Positions 10,016 to 17,725 of a stretch of 64,000 nt of DNA are shown piece after piece. The notes beneath the pieces are model-generated. The model was not told the DNA's origin, did no database searches, and saw only the letters and a program-made list of their open reading frames with translations. Origin of the DNA: Arthrobacter sp. C2 (GTDB lineage: Bacteria; Actinomycetota; Actinomycetes; Actinomycetales; Micrococcaceae); the NCBI GenBank assembly GCA_024207135.1, contig CP042428.1:1364001-1428000 (forward strand), in the 5' to 3' direction. Position numbers and translations under genes: made by a program. Numbering within the stretch: the stretch's first letter is position 1; each line of letters opens with the position of its first letter.

Positions 10016-10827
10016 TAGCTTGCCAACTGGCGGCGAAGATCCGCGACGCGGGTGGCGATGGTTGCGTCAACAACCTCGTCACCCACCTTGATGCGGATGC
10101 CGCCAACTAGTGCCGGGTCGATCTCGACATTGATCTTCAAGTCCCGGCCGTAAAGGTTGTTCAGGCCTGCCTGCAGGCGCGCTGTTTGCTCGGCGGTGAG
10201 GTCACGGGTGACGCTCACCTGGGCAATCCAGCGGTCCTGGCGTTTAGCCACCAATTCCACGAAGCGCTCCAGAAGTGCAACGGGCTTGAGCCCGCGCGGC
10301 GAAGCGACGGCCTGGCGGATCAGCAGTGCCGATGCATCCGAGGCGTTCGGAACCAGCTTGAGCGCCAGGGCGCCCTTGGCTTCGTCCGATGCCTTGGAAT
10401 CATCGAGTGCACGCTGCAGATCATGACTGGATCCAACCACACGGATGAACGCGAAGAGGTCTTCTTCGAGCCTCTCCAGTCCTGCGGAACCGCCCTGACG
10501 CTCGGTCACCACGATGGCGACAGTTGCCGCCAGGGTTTCCAATGCATCGCCAATGTCTCGTGCCGAGCTCCAACGCGAGGATGCCAGAGACGCGACGGTG
10601 GCTTCGGCTTCCGCCGACACCTTCCCGTGCAACAGCTTGGCCACAAGGCCAGCCTTGTCCGAGGCCCCACGGGCCGGATCAGTCAGTGCGCGACGCAGGC
10701 CTGCGTTGCCATCCAGAACGTCAACCGTTCCAAATAGCTCGGCGGACAATTCCAAGGACGCGTGTGCAAGCTTGGTTTCCAACGACGCCAGCGCCGCGGA
10801 CAGTGACTCGCTCGATACACCTGCCAT
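10015..10827 (-). CDS. atpH: ATP synthase delta subunit
   Basis: Protein of 270 residues, beginning MAGVSSESLSAALASLETKL; about 90 residues longer than E. coli delta, as usual in actinobacteria. It joins the F1 head to the peripheral stalk. The conserved C-terminal segment is visible as LIGGIRIKVGDEVVDATI in the form LVGGIRIKVGDEVVDATI near residue 245. Its ATG overlaps the atpF stop by one base (TAATG), so translation is probably coupled. Confidence 0.94.
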   Translation of the reverse strand: MAGVSSESLSAALASLETKLAHASLELSAELFGTVDVLDGNAGLRRALTDPARGASDKAGLVAKLLHGKVSAEAEATVASLASSRWSSARDIGDALETLAATVAIVVTERQGGSAGLERLEEDLFAFIRVVGSSHDLQRALDDSKASDEAKGALALKLVPNASDASALLIRQAVASPRGLKPVALLERFVELVAKRQDRWIAQVSVTRDLTAEQTARLQAGLNNLYGRDLKINVEIDPALVGGIRIKVGDEVVDATIATRVADLRRQLAS

Positions 10828-11387
10828 TAGTTCGATGCACCTGCGTTCTGCTGGTTTTCCAGGTCTGCCAGGAACTTGTCGACCACGCGGGAAGCGCGGT
10901 CATCGTTCTCAAGAGCGTCGTCGACGATCTTGCTGGCCAAAGCGGTTGCCAGGGTGCCGACCTCGGCACGCAGCGAGGTAACTGCTGCGACGCGCTCGGA
11001 TTCGATCTGGCGGTGTGCCTGCTCGGTGATTCGAGCGGACTCTTCGGCGGCCTTGGTCTTGAGATCCGCGAGGATCTGTGCACCTTCTTCGCGCGCTTCC
11101 TCACGGATGCGGTTGGCTTCGGTGCGTGCTTCCAGCAGCTGTGCCTTGTACTGCTCCAGGGTGGCGTTGGCTTCGGCCTGTGCGGCCTCTGCCTTCTCAA
11201 GTCCACCCTCGATGGCCGTGACACGGTCCTGGTAGGACTTCTCGAATGCCGGGGCAATGTACTTGACCACGATGAACAACAGGACAGCGAAGCCTGCGGC
11301 AGTGACAAGAATTTCCCACGGGTTCGGAAGCAGCGGGTTTGCGCCCGCACCTGCAGCGAGGATCAATTCGTTGCTGATCATTCTCAC
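10827..11387 (-). CDS. atpF: ATP synthase Fo b subunit
   Basis: Protein of 186 residues (184 if the second Met at 11381 is used). One transmembrane segment near the N-terminus (ILVTAAGFAVLLFIVVKYIA, about residues 26-45) is followed by a long charged helix with heptad-like Ala/Glu/Arg pattern, the peripheral stalk dimer. The end QQNAGASN is short. Overlaps atpH by one base and follows atpE after 68 bp. Confidence 0.95.
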   Translation of the reverse strand: MRMISNELILAAGAGANPLLPNPWEILVTAAGFAVLLFIVVKYIAPAFEKSYQDRVTAIEGGLEKAEAAQAEANATLEQYKAQLLEARTEANRIREEAREEGAQILADLKTKAAEESARITEQAHRQIESERVAAVTSLRAEVGTLATALASKIVDDALENDDRASRVVDKFLADLENQQNAGASN

Positions 11388-11430
11388 TCTTCCTTATCTC
11401 TTAAGTTCCAATTGCAATGGCGCCTGCGAC

Positions 11431-11445
11431 AGTGGCAGGGCCACT
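11431..11445 (-). other. Short hairpin after the atpE stop codon
   Basis: AGTGGC (11431-11436) and GCCACT (11440-11445) form a perfect 6-bp stem with a 3-nt loop, 10 nt after the atpE stop in the operon mRNA. No U-tract follows. Placed between the high-copy c-subunit gene and atpF. Confidence 0.45.
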
Positions 11446-11455
11446 ACGAGGGGAA

Positions 11456-11671
11456 CTAGGCGCCGACGACGAAGGCGAAGACCAAGCCCAAGATGGCCAG
11501 TGCTTCTGCAAGGGCGAAGCCCAGCATGGCGATCGGCTGCAGGATGCGCTGTGCTTCCGGCTGGCGTGCAACGCCGTTGATGTAGGCAGCGAAGATCATG
11601 CCCACGCCGATGGCCGAGCCGATTGCAGCCAGGCCGTAGCCGATCATGTTAAGGGAGCCGTGGAGTTCCAT
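11456..11671 (-). CDS. atpE: ATP synthase Fo c subunit
   Basis: Proteolipid of 71 residues that forms the rotor ring. Two transmembrane helices flank the polar loop VARQPEAQ (about residues 34-41). The proton-carrying carboxylate is Glu56 in [11 protein letters not shown]. The Gly-rich first helix ([14 protein letters not shown]) shows normal ring packing. A Glu with hydrophobic neighbours rather than the Na+-binding Gln/Ser/Thr set supports proton coupling. The gene starts 95 nt after atpB with a purine-rich site (TTGAAAGGAACG) before the ATG. Confidence 0.97.
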   Translation of the reverse strand: MELHGSLNMIGYGLAAIGSAIGVGMIFAAYINGVARQPEAQRILQPIAMLGFALAEALAILGLVFAFVVGA

Positions 11672-11765
11672 TTCGTTCCTTTCAAGATACCGACACTTTG
11701 TCGGCAGGTTGTGAGGTCATTCCCTGATGAAGGGGAAAACTTTGTTTTTTTGGTGCGAGCCCGAA

Positions 11766-12572
11766 TTAGTGGGCGTCTGCATCCAGGGCACCCTGGATGT
11801 AGATGGCGGTCAGCAGGGCGAAGACAAACGCCTGCAGGACCATGATCAAGAGTTCGAGGAAGTACATCGCAACGGAACCCGCGATGACCGCAACGCCGAT
11901 GGCGTTCATGGCCAGGGACTCCTGGACCATGATCAGGTGGCGGGCGCCGGTGGCTGCCAGCATCACGATCATGTGGCCGGCAAGCATGGTGGCCATCAGA
12001 CGCAAGGAGTGGGTCAACGGGCGGACGATGAAGTTGGAAATGATTTCCAACGGCACCATCAGCGGCATGATCCAGCCCGGGACGCCCGAGGGAACGACGG
12101 CCAGCTTGAAGTAGCGGATACCGTGGTTCTTCACCCCGACAGCGATCCAGGTGCCATAGATGATGATGGCCATGGCGTATGCTGCACCGGCGTGGGAGAA
12201 GGACGGGAGCTGAAGGAACGGGATGGCCCCGAACAGGTTGTTCAGCAAGACGAAGAAGAAGGTCGCAAACAACAGCGGGACCCACTGGGCGAAGTTCTTT
12301 TCGCCGATGATGTCGCGGCCGATGCCGTTACGGACGAAGCCGTAGGCGCTTTCAGCCAGGAACTGTACCTTGCCTGGAACGAGCTTCGGGTTCTTGATGG
12401 CCGACTTGAAGAACCACACGATCAAGATGATCGAGAGGATGATCATGACCATCTGCTTGCCGAAACCGGTCCCGTACTCGGCTAACCATGGCAGCACCTC
12501 GGGAAGGTGGGTGTCGGAAATCGACGGCGGGACATAAGGTTCAGTGGCCGTCGGAAGCGCAAACGCGGTCAA
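11766..12572 (-). CDS. atpB: ATP synthase Fo a subunit
   Basis: Polytopic membrane subunit, 268 residues, providing the proton half-channels. The essential arginine helix is visible as FIVRPLTHSLRLMATMLAGH. Five to six hydrophobic segments fit the family. A longer frame opens at 12608, but a TTG at 12572 (giving LTAFALPTATEPYVPP) has AGAGGAC 5 nt upstream and gives the usual N-terminus, so I choose it; the start is uncertain by 12 codons. Confidence 0.93.
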   Translation of the reverse strand: MTAFALPTATEPYVPPSISDTHLPEVLPWLAEYGTGFGKQMVMIILSIILIVWFFKSAIKNPKLVPGKVQFLAESAYGFVRNGIGRDIIGEKNFAQWVPLLFATFFFVLLNNLFGAIPFLQLPSFSHAGAAYAMAIIIYGTWIAVGVKNHGIRYFKLAVVPSGVPGWIMPLMVPLEIISNFIVRPLTHSLRLMATMLAGHMIVMLAATGARHLIMVQESLAMNAIGVAVIAGSVAMYFLELLIMVLQAFVFALLTAIYIQGALDADAH

Positions 12573-12650
12573 CGCGCTGTCCTCTCTGCAGTTTCGGTCG
12601 TGGGGCAAAATCGGTGATTCGGCGCAAGGCGCCGCCCACCGTGTGAAGTT

Positions 12651-12899
12651 CTATTGGTCGATCTCATCGTCTGGTGAAAACCCGCGGCGTCGATGCCGCA
12701 AATGGTGGCGAGCCAGAAACATTCCTGCGGTTGCGCCAAGCAGCGCTCCGAGGAAAACTATCCAGCGGGTGTCCAGCAAAAGATCCAAACCCCAGCCTAT
12801 CAAACCCCACGCGATGAGCCCGCCAACAATGTAGTTGACGTACTCGCGGACGCGAGGCTGTTTCGGCCCTTGGACGGGACTGGTTTCAGGGTTGTCCAT
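12651..12899 (-). CDS. AtpZ/AtpI-like small membrane protein
   Basis: Protein of 82 residues with two hydrophobic segments (VNYIVGGLIAWGLIGWGLDL and IVFLGALLGATAGMFLA) joined by a short turn, then the basic HHLRHRRRG. This matches the AtpZ-type hairpin proteins found ahead of atpB, thought to help c-ring assembly or Mg2+/Ca2+ entry. It overlaps the upstream AtpI-like gene by 14 bp and lies 78 bp before the chosen atpB start. Family by context and topology. Confidence 0.8.
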   Translation of the reverse strand: MDNPETSPVQGPKQPRVREYVNYIVGGLIAWGLIGWGLDLLLDTRWIVFLGALLGATAGMFLARHHLRHRRRGFSPDDEIDQ

Positions 12900-13383
12900 T
12901 TTCCCCTCCAGCGGATGGGGTCGGCGATGGATCGTCGGAATTGAAAATGGGAAGCCGTGCCCGGGAGAAGGCGCGGATCTGGCCAAACTGCCACAGCACC
13001 AGGGAACCCAGCGCTCCCCACATGAAATAGGGCGCAAGCACCCAATCGGGCAGCCCGGAGAAAAGCACCAGGAAGCCCATTGCCAGGATCTTGGCGATGT
13101 ACATGAACAAGAACGCCGGCAGTGCCCAGGTGCTGCGATAGCGCCCGGCCCATTCGGCCACCAGCAGGCTGACGCCGAAGAACACAACGATCAAGGCGCA
13201 ACCGAAGGCCAGCGAGCCGGCCTCGCGTGCGCCAAGGATCGGCCACGCGGCGAGGGACGCAAGTGCGCCGATACCAACGGTGTAGGCAACGCAGGTCTTG
13301 AGGATCCCCAGCCAAGGGGAACGCGGAGCCGACGATGCAACCAATGCACCGCTGGCCTTGGAACCGCGTTCCGGCTTGATCAT
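12886..13383 (-). CDS. atpI: ATP synthase protein I-like membrane protein
   Basis: Protein of 165 residues, first gene of the ATP synthase cluster. Four hydrophobic segments (about residues 30-50, 55-75, 85-110 and 118-135) separate a short basic N-terminus from a polar Pro/Ser-rich tail. AtpI proteins assist assembly of the c-ring and are often poorly conserved; the identification rests on topology and place before atpB. The downstream gene overlaps its end. Confidence 0.78.
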   Translation of the reverse strand: MIKPERGSKASGALVASSAPRSPWLGILKTCVAYTVGIGALASLAAWPILGAREAGSLAFGCALIVVFFGVSLLVAEWAGRYRSTWALPAFLFMYIAKILAMGFLVLFSGLPDWVLAPYFMWGALGSLVLWQFGQIRAFSRARLPIFNSDDPSPTPSAGGENGQP

Positions 13384-13412
13384 GTAATTCCAGTTCCCTT
13401 GTATACAGAAGG

Positions 13413-13429
13413 GCCCGCTTGCTGCGGGC
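13413..13429 (-). other. Hairpin in the leader of the ATP synthase operon
   Basis: GCCCGC (13413-13418) and GCGGGC (13424-13429) form a 6-bp stem with a 5-nt loop about 30 nt before the first ATG of the cluster. Confidence 0.4.
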
Positions 13430-13495
13430 GCCTGCCTGGTATCGAGGCTTGAATGGGGGATGTCCCCGGTGAAGGCGACCCTTGAATTCTACATG

Positions 13496-13525
13496 AGATA
13501 GAACGGGGGTCCGAACCGGTTGTTG
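13496..13525 (-). promoter_or_regulatory. Candidate promoter of the ATP synthase operon
   Basis: On the minus strand TTCGGA (13525-13520) and TAGAAT (13501-13496) are 18 bp apart. The -10 matches five of six consensus bases; the -35 is weak. It sits 25 bp past the wecA stop and would give a leader of about 105 nt, letting the synthase be expressed independently of the wall and translation genes upstream. Confidence 0.4.
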
Positions 13526-13550
13526 GCGGACCGGCGCACGGCGGGCGCAG

Positions 13551-14669
13551 CTAGTTTGCGCCGGGCGTCTGGGCCTTGCCCCGGGCGCGCTTGAGCAGTG
13601 GCCACCATGTGACCAAAGTCACGCAAACAAAGGCCGCAACATAAAGGGGAATGGCGATATTCCTGTTGGTCAGGGAGATGACCACGACGCCGGAAGCGAC
13701 CAGCAACGCCCACAGGTAAAGGATGATGACCACGGCGCGGGCGCTGTGCCCGAGATCGACCAGGCGGTGGTGGATGTGCCCGCGGTCGGCGCTGAAGGGG
13801 GACCTGCGCTTGGCGGTTCGCCTAATCACCGACAGCAACAGGTCGACGTACGGCAGCACGATCACAGCCACCGGAAGAATCACCGGCATGAAGGCCGGGA
13901 CGTTGCGGAAACGGAAGGCGTCCTCCCCCAGCACGTCCCCGGTCACGGCCAGGGTGGCCACCGCAAAAAGCATCCCGATGGCCAGCACCCCGGTCTCCCC
14001 CATGAAGATGGAGGCCGGCTGGAAGTTGTGCGGCAGGAAGCCCAGCGTGGCACCCAGCAGCACGGCACACAGCAGGGCGGAGAAGTTCGCGTTGTCCTCG
14101 GCGCTGACGCGCGTGGCGAGCAGGTAGCTGTATACAAAGAAGGTTGCCGCCCCGATGGCGGAGATGCCGGCAGCCAGTCCGTCCAGGCCGTCGACGAAGT
14201 TGATGGCATTCATCGTGCCCACGATGATCAACACCGTGACCACGACCTGGACCATCGGCGATTCGATCTGCAGGGAACCCACCGGCAGGGCCTTGAGCAG
14301 GATCCCGTGCTTGACGATGACCAGGCCCACCGCGACCTGCCCGATGAGCTTGATCCACCAGCGCAGGTCCAAGAGGTCGTCAAAAACCCCCATGACCAGG
14401 ATGATGCCCAGGGCGATCAGCACGCCCTGGATCGATTCTGTCGACCGGAAGATCCCGGCGAAGAACGGAATCTGCGAGGCAACCAGGATCCCGAGGTAAA
14501 GGCCGCCGATAATGGCGACCCCGCCGAGCTTGGGGGTGGGCTTCTGGTGGAAGTCCCGTTCGCGCACCGGGGCCTTGGGCATGAATCGCACGCCCGCGAC
14601 GCGGAGCACCGGGGTAAGCAGATACGAGGTCATGAAGGTGATCCCGATCAGCAGGAGATAGCTTCTCAT
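13551..14669 (-). CDS. wecA: Undecaprenyl-phosphate N-acetylglucosaminyl-1-phosphate transferase (WecA/Rfe/MraY superfamily)
   Basis: Polytopic membrane enzyme of 372 residues that transfers GlcNAc-1-phosphate to undecaprenyl phosphate, priming wall glycopolymer synthesis. Family signatures are FHQKPTPKLGGVAI (about residue 42-55), the Mg-binding DDLLDLRWWIK (about 110) and NFVDGLDGLAAG (about 160), and the loop histidines in GHIHHRLVDLGHS (about 300). About ten transmembrane segments. The ATG at 14669 overlaps the upstream gene by 4 bp (ATGA). A longer frame upstream is the out-of-frame reading of that gene. In mycobacteria the equivalent gene also lies between sua5 and the atp cluster. Confidence 0.9.
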   Translation of the reverse strand: MRSYLLLIGITFMTSYLLTPVLRVAGVRFMPKAPVRERDFHQKPTPKLGGVAIIGGLYLGILVASQIPFFAGIFRSTESIQGVLIALGIILVMGVFDDLLDLRWWIKLIGQVAVGLVIVKHGILLKALPVGSLQIESPMVQVVVTVLIIVGTMNAINFVDGLDGLAAGISAIGAATFFVYSYLLATRVSAEDNANFSALLCAVLLGATLGFLPHNFQPASIFMGETGVLAIGMLFAVATLAVTGDVLGEDAFRFRNVPAFMPVILPVAVIVLPYVDLLLSVIRRTAKRRSPFSADRGHIHHRLVDLGHSARAVVIILYLWALLVASGVVVISLTNRNIAIPLYVAAFVCVTLVTWWPLLKRARGKAQTPGAN

Positions 14670-15592
14670 GACGCGCGGGCGGACTCCCCTGCCGCGTCCT
14701 CGCCCCGGGGCGGTGCCTGCTTCGCGGTTGTGTCCAGGGGTGCACCGGAGTCGGCCGCTGCCTCGGGTGCCGCGGCCCGGGTGGAGTCCTCGGGTGCCGC
14801 AGAGGTGTCGGCGTCGGCGGATTCGGCCGCGTGGGGCGCTTCGGCGGTGCCGGCCTCGGGGGCTTCGGACTCGTCGGCGGGGCCCGTCCCCGGCGCTTCC
14901 GCGGCGGCGGTCGCCGGATCCGGCTGCCCGTCGGCGTCCAGCAGTTCCGGGACCACCTCGCGCAGCAGCTCGAGCGCCAACGCGCCGGCACGCACCACCC
15001 GCGGCGGGGTCAGCGTGCAATCGATGATGGTGGAGCCCAGCGCTTCGCCGGAGACCGGGCGGGGCCCGGCCTCGAGGTACACCTCGACGGTTTCGCCGAG
15101 CTGGTCGAAGGCCGCTTCGGCGGTGTCAGCGGCGGGCTGGCCGGTGCGGTTGGCCGAGGAGACGGCGAGCGGGCCGGTGAGCTTGAGCAGGTCGCGGGCG
15201 ATTTCGTCGTCGGGCACCCGAAGGGCGACGGTCCCCCGGGTCTCCCCCAGGTCCCAGGTCAGCGACGGCTGGGCATGCAGGATCAGGGTCAGCGCGCCGG
15301 GCCAGAACCGCGCGGCCAGCTCGCGGGCGAAGTGCGGGATGTCGGCGGCCAGTCCGTCCAGCGTCGCGGCCTGCGGGATCAGCACCGGTGGCGGCATGCT
15401 GCGTCCGCGGCCCTTGGCGGCCAGCAGCGTGGCGACCGCCTGTGCGGAGAAGGCGTCGGCGGCAATGCCGTAGACGGTGTCGGTGGGCATCACGATGCAC
15501 CGGTTTTCGGCCAGTGCGGCGCGTGCGGCCTCGAGTCCAGTCTCTAGTTCCTGGCTGTCGCGGGCATCAAAACGTGAAGTCACGTGATTCAT
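14666..15592 (-). CDS. tsaC: L-threonylcarbamoyladenylate synthase (Sua5/YrdC family) with an extra C-terminal tail
   Basis: Protein of 308 residues. The YrdC domain (about residues 1-215) makes threonylcarbamoyl-AMP from Thr, bicarbonate and ATP for t6A modification of tRNAs. It shows MPTDTVYGIAADAF (about 36-49), the KGRGRSMPPPVLIP substrate region and the AVSSANRTGQPA motif (about 147). From about residue 222 to the end the protein is a low-complexity Ala/Glu/Asp/Pro/Thr tail, strongly acidic, absent from compact YrdC proteins and not resembling the Sua5 C-terminal domain. It begins 21 bp after prmC ends and overlaps wecA by 4 bp. Confidence 0.88.
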   Translation of the reverse strand: MNHVTSRFDARDSQELETGLEAARAALAENRCIVMPTDTVYGIAADAFSAQAVATLLAAKGRGRSMPPPVLIPQAATLDGLAADIPHFARELAARFWPGALTLILHAQPSLTWDLGETRGTVALRVPDDEIARDLLKLTGPLAVSSANRTGQPAADTAEAAFDQLGETVEVYLEAGPRPVSGEALGSTIIDCTLTPPRVVRAGALALELLREVVPELLDADGQPDPATAAAEAPGTGPADESEAPEAGTAEAPHAAESADADTSAAPEDSTRAAAPEAAADSGAPLDTTAKQAPPRGEDAAGESARAS

Positions 15593-15613
15593 TCTTCCAT
15601 GTTTCGGGTGGTG

Positions 15614-16483
15614 TTAGCGGCGGACGCCGCTGGTGGCCCGGTCCCTGCCGGTCAGATCCAGATGGGTCTGGATCTTCTCCCAGTTCCCGGAGGCGGCAAA
15701 CATGGCCGCCATGGCCTCGGCCTGGACCTCGGCGTGCTCCATGACGAAGAAGCCCCCGGGACGCAGCAGCCGTGCGGCGGAGGCCTCGGCGGCCCGGGGC
15801 AAGACCATGCCGTCCTCCCCGCCGCCGTACAGCGCCATGGCCGGGTCGTGGTCGCGGGCCTCGGGCTCGCGCGGGACCGCGTTGGCCGGGATGTAGGGCG
15901 GGTTGGACACGACCACGTCGCAGGTGCCGTCGAGCTCGGCAAACGCGTCGGACAAATCCCCCTTGACCAGGTGCACGCCCAGCGGTTCGAGGTTCCGCGC
16001 CGCATAACCGAACGCGTCCTCGGACAGCTCCACCGCATGCACGCGGGCGCCGGGCAGCTCGTGGGCCAGGGACCCGGCGATGGCCCCGGAGCCGGTGCCC
16101 AGGTCCACCAGCAGCGGGTGCTGCAGGCCGGCGGCGAAGTCGATGGCCAGCTGGACCACCGACTCGGTCTCGGGGCGCGGCACGAACACACCGGGTCCCA
16201 CCGCCAGCTCCAGGTAGCGGAAGTGGGCGAGCCCGGTGAGGTGCTGCAGCGGGATGCGGGTGGCGCGCCTGGAGACCAGGTGCGCGTACGCCTCGGCGTC
16301 CCCGGCGCCGAGGCACTCCCCCATCATCACCATCGAGGCGAGCCGGCCGCGGGAGATGCCCAGCACGTGGGCTGCCAGCAGCTCGGCGTCCACCCGCGGG
16401 GAGGGGACTTTCGCCGCCTCAAGGGCGGCGGTCGCCGCGCCGAGCACCTGCGCCAGCGGCCTGCCGAAAACCGGTTCGCTCAC
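15614..16483 (-). CDS. prmC: Peptide chain release factor N5-glutamine methyltransferase
   Basis: Protein of 289 residues that methylates the GGQ glutamine of release factors, using S-adenosylmethionine. The SAM-binding loop VDLGTGSGAIAGSLA is near residue 120 and the catalytic VVSNPPYIPAN near residue 187. The N-terminal helical domain that binds the release factor is present. It starts at a GTG 9 nt after the prfA stop, the usual pairing of enzyme and substrate genes. Confidence 0.94.
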   Translation of the reverse strand: MSEPVFGRPLAQVLGAATAALEAAKVPSPRVDAELLAAHVLGISRGRLASMVMMGECLGAGDAEAYAHLVSRRATRIPLQHLTGLAHFRYLELAVGPGVFVPRPETESVVQLAIDFAAGLQHPLLVDLGTGSGAIAGSLAHELPGARVHAVELSEDAFGYAARNLEPLGVHLVKGDLSDAFAELDGTCDVVVSNPPYIPANAVPREPEARDHDPAMALYGGGEDGMVLPRAAEASAARLLRPGGFFVMEHAEVQAEAMAAMFAASGNWEKIQTHLDLTGRDRATSGVRR

Positions 16484-16492
16484 CTGCCGCGC

Positions 16493-17575
16493 CTAGCCCT
16501 TGTCCCCGCCGATGGCGTCCAGGCGCTGCTGCTCGTCCATCTCGATGCAGGAGTTGATCAGCGGCTCGAGCTCGCCGTTCATCACGTGGTCGAGGTTGTA
16601 CGCCTTGTAGCCGGTGCGGTGGTCCGCGATCCGGTTTTCCGGGTAGTTGTAGGTGCGGATGCGCTCGGAGCGGTCCATGGTGCGCACCTGGGACTTGCGG
16701 ATGTCGGAGTTCTCCGCGTCGATGATGGCCTGTTGGTGGGCCAGCAGGCGCGAACGCAGCACGCGCATCGCGGCTTCGCGGTTCTGGATCTGCGACTTCT
16801 CGTTCTGCATGGCCACCACGATGCCGGTGGGGATGTGGGTCAGGCGCACCGCGGAGTCGGTGGTGTTCACCGACTGGCCGCCCGGTCCCGAGGAGCGGTA
16901 GACATCGACCTTCAGGTCGTTCGGGTGGATATCGACCTCTTCGGGCTCGTCGACCTCGGGCAGGATCAGCACGCCGGCGGCCGAGGTGTGGATGCGGCCC
17001 TGGGACTCGGTCTGCGGCACGCGCTGGACGCGGTGCACCCCGCCCTCGAACTTCAGGTGCGCGTAGACGCCCTGGGCCGGGTCGTTCGACTTGCCCTTGA
17101 TGGCCATCTGGGCGTCCTTGTAGCCGCCGAGGTCAGACTCGTTGAAGGAGATCAGCTCGGTCTTCCAGCCCATGTGCTCCGCGTAGCGGGTGTACATGCG
17201 CAGCAGGTCCGCGGCGAACAGCGCGGCCTCGTCCCCACCTTCACCGCCCTTGACCTCGAGGATCACATCGCGCGCGTCGTTGGGGTCGCGCGGGATCAGC
17301 AGCCTGCGCAATCTTTCCTCGAGCGCGGGCAGCTTCTCCTCGAGCTCGGCGACCTCGGCGGCGAAGTCGGGGTCCTCGTCGGCCATCTCGCGGGCCGCCT
17401 CGAGGTCCTCGGTGGCCTGCTTCCAGCGCTTGTGCGCCTCGACGATGCCGTTGAGTTCGGCCGAGCGGCGCCCAAGCTTTCGGGCCATCGCCTGGTCCTG
17501 GTAGACGGCGGGGTCCGAGAGCTGCGCCTGGAGGGCTGCGTGCTCATCGAGAAGGCCCTGTACGGACTCAAACAT
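16493..17575 (-). CDS. prfA: Peptide chain release factor 1
   Basis: RF1 of 360 residues, releases peptides at UAA and UAG. The peptidyl-tRNA hydrolysis motif GGQ is in [14 protein letters not shown] (about residues 232-245); its Gln is the PrmC target. The stop-codon recognition loop region [15 protein letters not shown] is near residue 186, and RF1-type spacing between the two is kept. N-terminal coiled coil at about residues 10-100. The 150-bp gap after rho contains a small 6-bp hairpin (17601-17618) in the leader. Confidence 0.95.
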   Translation of the reverse strand: MFESVQGLLDEHAALQAQLSDPAVYQDQAMARKLGRRSAELNGIVEAHKRWKQATEDLEAAREMADEDPDFAAEVAELEEKLPALEERLRRLLIPRDPNDARDVILEVKGGEGGDEAALFAADLLRMYTRYAEHMGWKTELISFNESDLGGYKDAQMAIKGKSNDPAQGVYAHLKFEGGVHRVQRVPQTESQGRIHTSAAGVLILPEVDEPEEVDIHPNDLKVDVYRSSGPGGQSVNTTDSAVRLTHIPTGIVVAMQNEKSQIQNREAAMRVLRSRLLAHQQAIIDAENSDIRKSQVRTMDRSERIRTYNYPENRIADHRTGYKAYNLDHVMNGELEPLINSCIEMDEQQRLDAIGGDKG

Positions 17576-17725
17576 GTTTCAACTTCTTTCACTACGACTG
17601 GTTCCCAGTGTAGGGAACGAAGGAGGATCTGGGGGGGCGGATGCCGATGCCGGTGTTAACGACCAACGCCCAGCCTCACCGGCGCCGGAAATGAAGGGCA
17701 CGGTGAAACTGGGCGTGTAGGGCAG

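Noticed and set aside
17601-17618. GTTCCC-AGTGTA-GGGAAC hairpin in the prfA leader
   Set aside because: Only 6 bp and no supporting feature; mentioned under prfA but not claimed as a regulatory element.
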